Origin: Bacteroidales bacterium
Lineage (GTDB): Bacteria; Bacteroidota; Bacteroidia; Bacteroidales; UBA932
DNA: 36,410 bases
Direction of reading: 5' to 3'
Assembly (NCBI GenBank): GCA_024398125.1
Contig: JAKSJO010000025.1
Coordinates: 1-36,410 of the forward strand
Part shown: in pieces, positions 32,427 through 36,410 of the stretch
How the letters are laid out: each line of letters opens with the position of its first letter
Position numbering within the stretch: the stretch's first letter is position 1
Made by a program: the position numbers and the translations under genes
Notes under the pieces: model-generated
The model's input: only the letters and a program-made list of their open reading frames with translations
Told to the model about the DNA's origin: nothing
Databases searched by the model: none

Positions 32427-33437
32427 ATGGCAGACGAGACCCGTTTTTCAGACATAGGCAAGCGCGCAGCGATCGAAGCGCTCTTCACAGGCACATCATA
32501 CAAGCCGTTCCAGACCCCGGAAGTAGAGACCGCGGCCGGCGACAGGATGGTGCATGCCGCATGTGTCCTGCTTGAAGGCACGGACTTCGACCTTGTCTAT
32601 TTCCCGCTCAGACACCTCGGCTACAAGGCTGTGCTCCGCGCAACAGGAGAACTGTATGCCTCCATGGCCCATCCGGCAACCCTCAGCGTCGTGATAGGCA
32701 TTTCCGCCAAGCTCGACCTGCCGCAGATCCGCGAAGTCTGGGCCGGCATGGTCACCGCTGCCCGAGAGCATGGATACGCATCGGTCGCACTGGATCTCGT
32801 TCCGTCCAGGAATGGACTCAGCCTCAGCGTCAGCGCAACAGGTATCCGTTCCAAGATAACTACAGTCCGCTGTCCGAAGCCGAAGAGCAAGGATCTTATC
32901 TGCGTCAGCGGAAGGCTCGGAGCCGCATACATGGGACTTCAGCTGCTCGAGCATGAGAAAGTGAATTTCGACAACGGCGTCCAGATCGACCGCGAAAGCT
33001 CTCTCGGACGCAACAAGATGCTCGTCGGAGCCTATCTTAAGCCCGAATTAAGCCCTAGAATCGTCGCGGAGCTCGAAAACGAGGAAATATACCCTTCTGC
33101 CGGCAGATTCGTCACAGGCGGCCTCGCAGACGCCGTAAAGAGCATCTGCGAGGAGAGCGGTCTCGGTGCAAAGATTTATGCGGACAAGATTCCGTTCGAA
33201 GGCAACAGCTTCCAGGTTGGACGCGAGCTTGACATAGATCCTATCTCAGCCGCGATGAACGGCGGGGATGATTACCAGCTCGTATTCACCATTCCTATTC
33301 TCGCGCTGGACAAGTTCCGTCATGACTTCCAGACATTCGACATCATCGGCCATCTCGCCCAGAGCGAAGTGGGCGCAGCACTCGTCACCCCTGACGGGGT
33401 GGAACTTCCTATGAGCGCACAGGGCTGGAACGACTAG
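32427..33437 (+). CDS. ThiL-like (AIR synthase superfamily) protein lacking the usual kinase acidic residues
   Basis: A 336-residue homologue of Bacteroidota thiamine-monophosphate kinase, from ATG at 32427. Family landmarks include EGTDFDLVYFPLRHLGYKAV, DLICVSGRLGAAYMGLQLLE, MNGGDDYQLVFTIP and the closing LPMSAQGWND. The ATP/Mg2+ residues seem lost. The early GDDAAV motif is replaced near residue 35 (AAGDRMVHAACVLL). The SDxxAM motif reads GELYASMAHP, GGDT reads ALDLVP, and the late DISDGL reads VTGGLADAV. True ThiL makes thiamine pyrophosphate, and activity here is doubtful. It converges on dnaE with stops overlapping in CTAG (33434-33437). Confidence 0.8.
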   Translation: MADETRFSDIGKRAAIEALFTGTSYKPFQTPEVETAAGDRMVHAACVLLEGTDFDLVYFPLRHLGYKAVLRATGELYASMAHPATLSVVIGISAKLDLPQIREVWAGMVTAAREHGYASVALDLVPSRNGLSLSVSATGIRSKITTVRCPKPKSKDLICVSGRLGAAYMGLQLLEHEKVNFDNGVQIDRESSLGRNKMLVGAYLKPELSPRIVAELENEEIYPSAGRFVTGGLADAVKSICEESGLGAKIYADKIPFEGNSFQVGRELDIDPISAAMNGGDDYQLVFTIPILALDKFRHDFQTFDIIGHLAQSEVGAALVTPDGVELPMSAQGWND

Positions 33438-36410
33438 CCCTTCTTTTCGATACGATAAGGGATTCCCAGTTCGTTGAGGCCGGCGATGAACTCCACGGTC
33501 ACGTCGATCGGGTACTTCTTTGACAGGAAATCGATGCTGTAGCCGGTCTCCTGGTCGTACAGATTGACGGTCAGCGGTGTCTTGCCGTGGCAGCTCTTCA
33601 TAAGATCCGCGAGCGATTTCCTGAACTTCGGATTGAGCATCTCGGTCCTGAGCTGGATGCAGAACGCTCCAAGATGGTCCTCGTTGACGTTTCCAAGCTG
33701 GGAGACCTTCTTGAGCCTGAGCGCGTACGGCGCCATCTTGCCTTCCTTGATCTCCTCCGGACGCAGTCTGTACTTCTCCTTGATCTCGGCCTCGACGTAG
33801 ACCTTCGCCTGCTCGTACAGGAACGGAAGGAACGCCTCGACATCCTTGCCGAACAAAGCAATTTCGTAATTTCCTTCGAAATCCTCGATGGTGACCTTCA
33901 TCATCGGGCTGCCGTTTCTTGTAGCTCCCCTTTCAACCTTCGAAACCATGCCTCCGAATGAGAGCGGAATGTTCATTCCCGGCTTGTCGCAGCTGTTGAT
34001 GAGAGGGTCGATCTGCGGCAGGGTGTGCGTACAGAAGGTAGACATCGTGAATGCGTGCGGATCCAGCGGATGCGCCGACAGGAACATGCCCACCAGCTCC
34101 TTTTCCTTCTGGAGGAAGGACATGGTATCCTCCTCTCTCGGTGCCTCCGGAAGCTCAGGACGCTGTGGCTTGAGCTCCTCGACGTCGCCGAAAAGCGACA
34201 CCTCGCTGTTTTCCTTGTCCTTGCGGTACAGATCCGCATATCGTGCAAGCTCGTCGATGAACAGCTCTCCGCTCTTTCCCGGCTCGAAGAACTGGCTGCG
34301 CTGTATTCCGAACGACTCGAACGCATTCGAATAGGCAAGGGCTTCCAGGGCCTTTCTGTTGACGGTTCCGGACATTCTCTCGACAAAATCGAATACGTCG
34401 GTGAACTGTCCGTTCTCCTCGCGCTCCTTGATGAGGGCATTGACAACGTTGCTGCCGAAGCCGCGGATTCCGCCAAGTCCGAAGCGGATGTTTCCGGCCT
34501 TGTTTACGGTGAACTTGTTCTCGGACTCGTTGACATCAGGGGAGAGAACCTTTATCTTGTGCGCCTTGCAGTCCGCCATGATCTTCTTGATCTCCTCCAT
34601 GCTGTCAAGGTTGCACGAGAGGTTGGCGGCAAGGAATTCCGCTGTATAGTGAGCCTTGAGCCAGCCAGTCTGGTAGCTGACCCATGCGTAGCAGGTCGCG
34701 TGGGACTTGTTGAAAGCGTACTGGGCGAACTTCTCCCAGTCCTTCCAAATCTTGTCGAGGGTCTTCTCGTCGTGGCCGTTTGCGATACCCTGGGTCATGA
34801 ACTTCTCCTTGAGCTCCTGCATGACGGCAATCTGCTTCTTTCCCATCGCCTTTCTCAGCTTGTCAGCCTCACCCTTGGTAAAGTTGGAAAGCTTGCGGCT
34901 GAGCAGCATGACCTGCTCCTGGTATACGGTCACGCCATAGGTCTCGGCGAGGTATTCCTCCATATCCGCGAGATCGTAGGTGATAGGCTCCTGGCCCTGC
35001 TTTCGCGCAACGAAGGAAGGGATGTAGTCCATAGGGCCCGGACGGTAAAGGGCATTCATCGCGATAAGGTCCTCGAAGCGGTTCGGATTGAGCTTCTGGA
35101 GCCATTTCTTCATGCCGGGAGATTCGAACTGGAACACGCTGTCGGTGTCTCCGCGGGCGTAGAGCTGGTATGTCTCGGCATCATCGATAGGGATGGCCTC
35201 GATGTCTATCATGTCGCCTCCGAAACGCTTCTGGATGTTCCTTAGGCATTCTTTCTGGATGGAGAGTGTGTTCAGTCCGAGGAAGTCCATCTTCAGCATG
35301 CCGACGTCCTCGATATAGTGGCCGTCGTACTGCGAAATCCAAACGTCCTCGCCGGTATCCTTATCCTTTGCGATGGAGATAGGGATATAGTCAGTCAGGT
35401 TGCCACGGCCGATGATGGTCGCGCAGGCATGCACGCCGACCTGACGGATACATCCCTCCAGCTTCAGCGCATACTTGAGCACGTCCTTGTTGACCTCGCT
35501 GCCGTTCTCGAGTTCGTTCTTGAATTCCGGAACAAGCCTGAAGCAGTTCTTGAGGGTGATCTTCACGTCAACCTCCTCCATACCCTTCTGGAACGACTTC
35601 TTTACGGTTATCTTCTGGCCTTCGTTGTCCGGATCGTCAATTTCGACATCCTTCTCGATGGCCTTGAATCCAGGTTTGAGCTCGTCCAGCTTGGGATTGA
35701 ACGGGTATTCCTTCTCGACCTTCTCGCTGAGGCGGTCAGGAACCATCTTGGACAGCCTGTTCGACTCGTCCACGCTGAGACCGCTGACGCGTGCGACGTC
35801 CTTGATCGCACCCTTCGCCAGCATGGTTCCGAAGGTGATCACTCGCGACACATGGTCCTTGGAATACTTGTCCTCGACATATTTGTGCGCAACGACAAGG
35901 TCCTCGAAGTCCACGTCGATATCAGGCATGCTGATACGGTCAGGGTTGAGGAATCGCTCGAACAGGAGCTGGTACCTGATAGGGTCGAGGTTGGTGATGC
36001 CGAGGCAGTATGCCACCACGGAACCGGCGGCGGAGCCACGGCCCGGTCCGACCATCGAACCGGCGGCACGGGATGCCGCGATGTAATCCTGGACGATGAG
36101 GAAGTAGTCCGGGAAGCCCATTCGGCAGATGGTCTTGAGCTCGAAGTCGATACGCTCCTCCTGCTCCTCATTGAGGGTGTCGCCGTACCTCTTGTGGGCT
36201 CCTTCGTATGTCAGGTAGCAGGGGTAGGCCACAGATTTGCAGAACTCCTCTCCGCGGTCCACGCCGTTCTTGTCGCAGCGGCCTTCGTCTATGACGCTCT
36301 TGTATTTTTCCAGATAGCTGTAGATATCGGCGAGGAAGGCAGGATCTATGTCGAATTTGGGGAGGACGTGGTCCCTGTCTATCTTGTAGCTTTCGATCTT
36401 GTCGCAGATC
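33434..36410 (-). CDS. dnaE: DNA polymerase III subunit alpha, DnaE (5' end beyond window)
   Basis: The replicative polymerase, C-terminal 991 residues or so. The reading frame continues to the right edge of the window (through IDPAFLADIYSYLEKYKSVI); the GTG at 36262 is internal and the PHP domain and true start lie outside. The palm carries VGPGRGSAAGSVVAYCLGIT and the catalytic PDIDVDFED, and the third Asp region is in MDFLGLNTLSI. The fingers segment has YQEQVMLLSRKLSNFTKGEAD. The tail carries helix-hairpin-helix (FGLGGIRGFG) and OB-fold (LSFGGMVSKVERGATRNGSP) regions. No terminator follows; its stop overlaps that of the ThiL-like gene. Confidence 0.95.
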   Translation of the reverse strand, partial: ICDKIESYKIDRDHVLPKFDIDPAFLADIYSYLEKYKSVIDEGRCDKNGVDRGEEFCKSVAYPCYLTYEGAHKRYGDTLNEEQEERIDFELKTICRMGFPDYFLIVQDYIAASRAAGSMVGPGRGSAAGSVVAYCLGITNLDPIRYQLLFERFLNPDRISMPDIDVDFEDLVVAHKYVEDKYSKDHVSRVITFGTMLAKGAIKDVARVSGLSVDESNRLSKMVPDRLSEKVEKEYPFNPKLDELKPGFKAIEKDVEIDDPDNEGQKITVKKSFQKGMEEVDVKITLKNCFRLVPEFKNELENGSEVNKDVLKYALKLEGCIRQVGVHACATIIGRGNLTDYIPISIAKDKDTGEDVWISQYDGHYIEDVGMLKMDFLGLNTLSIQKECLRNIQKRFGGDMIDIEAIPIDDAETYQLYARGDTDSVFQFESPGMKKWLQKLNPNRFEDLIAMNALYRPGPMDYIPSFVARKQGQEPITYDLADMEEYLAETYGVTVYQEQVMLLSRKLSNFTKGEADKLRKAMGKKQIAVMQELKEKFMTQGIANGHDEKTLDKIWKDWEKFAQYAFNKSHATCYAWVSYQTGWLKAHYTAEFLAANLSCNLDSMEEIKKIMADCKAHKIKVLSPDVNESENKFTVNKAGNIRFGLGGIRGFGSNVVNALIKEREENGQFTDVFDFVERMSGTVNRKALEALAYSNAFESFGIQRSQFFEPGKSGELFIDELARYADLYRKDKENSEVSLFGDVEELKPQRPELPEAPREEDTMSFLQKEKELVGMFLSAHPLDPHAFTMSTFCTHTLPQIDPLINSCDKPGMNIPLSFGGMVSKVERGATRNGSPMMKVTIEDFEGNYEIALFGKDVEAFLPFLYEQAKVYVEAEIKEKYRLRPEEIKEGKMAPYALRLKKVSQLGNVNEDHLGAFCIQLRTEMLNPKFRKSLADLMKSCHGKTPLTVNLYDQETGYSIDFLSKKYPIDVTVEFIAGLNELGIPYRIEKKG

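Noticed and set aside
34025-35245. 406-residue plus-strand frame opposite dnaE
   Set aside because: It is antisense to well-conserved polymerase codons and leucine/glutamate-rich without motifs, as expected from codon bias in a GC-richer gene.

Overview
The window looks like a chromosomal segment of an uncultured Bacteroidales bacterium (Bacteroidota), probably a gut-associated lineage. This rests on gene families (fimbrillin-like and BspA-type lipoproteins, FISUMP domain, seven-helix AraC regulators, a Bacteroidales-style LptC/TPR/outer-membrane-protein/CoaX block), on promoters of the TTTG-N19/20-TAnnTTTG type, and on the lack of Shine-Dalgarno sites. The genus cannot be fixed from the sequence. 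I saw no tRNA, rRNA, CRISPR array, insertion sequence or prophage.

Region 1 (1-7140) is the accessory part. Two surface-lipoprotein operons each carry an unannotated small protein directly upstream of the lipoprotein and each lie next to a 7-helix membrane AraC-family regulator. The first reads araC, terminator, 42-aa single-helix peptide, 55-aa Cys-motif peptide, BspA-like lipoprotein. The second reads 41-aa Cys-motif peptide, fimbrillin/FISUMP lipoprotein, with a divergent araC. The two Cys-motif peptides align without gaps (Y-x2-P-x4-V-[ED]-x5-[IV]-[IL]-C-x-S). Between the operons lie a collapsed second copy of the BspA gene (only its two ends, fused) and an orphan esterase C-terminus.

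Region 2 (7160-16503) is a leftward housekeeping block: mfd, coaX, an outer-membrane barrel protein, a TPR protein, lptC and a PpiD-like foldase. The first three genes overlap, so they are probably co-transcribed and link envelope biogenesis with repair. Region 3 (16504-16749) is an AT-rich divergent gap with several TTWTCAACA-type 9-mers and an inverted repeat. Region 4 (16750-21881) runs rightward: ruvB, a secreted Ntn-type amidohydrolase, then the fumarate reductase/succinate dehydrogenase flavoprotein and iron-sulfur subunits without an adjacent cytochrome b gene.

Region 5 (21898-29860) mixes orientations: hflX, tonB, ybeY, mnmG, ruvA, sufS, sufE, a DUF59 protein and folK. It holds two perfect 16-bp parS-type palindromes. 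One lies inside mnmG at the start of a roughly 68-residue insertion. The other forms the core of a 40-bp perfect palindrome between mnmG and ruvA that can also act as a terminator. A degenerate third copy precedes folK. With the AT-rich gap 10 kb away, this suggests that the window lies near the replication origin or centromere.

Region 6 (29860-36410) has glyS, a secreted EEP-family protein and a ThiL-like protein that both lack key active-site residues, and dnaE running off the right edge. Convergent genes here share overlapping stop codons in a CTAG tetranucleotide.
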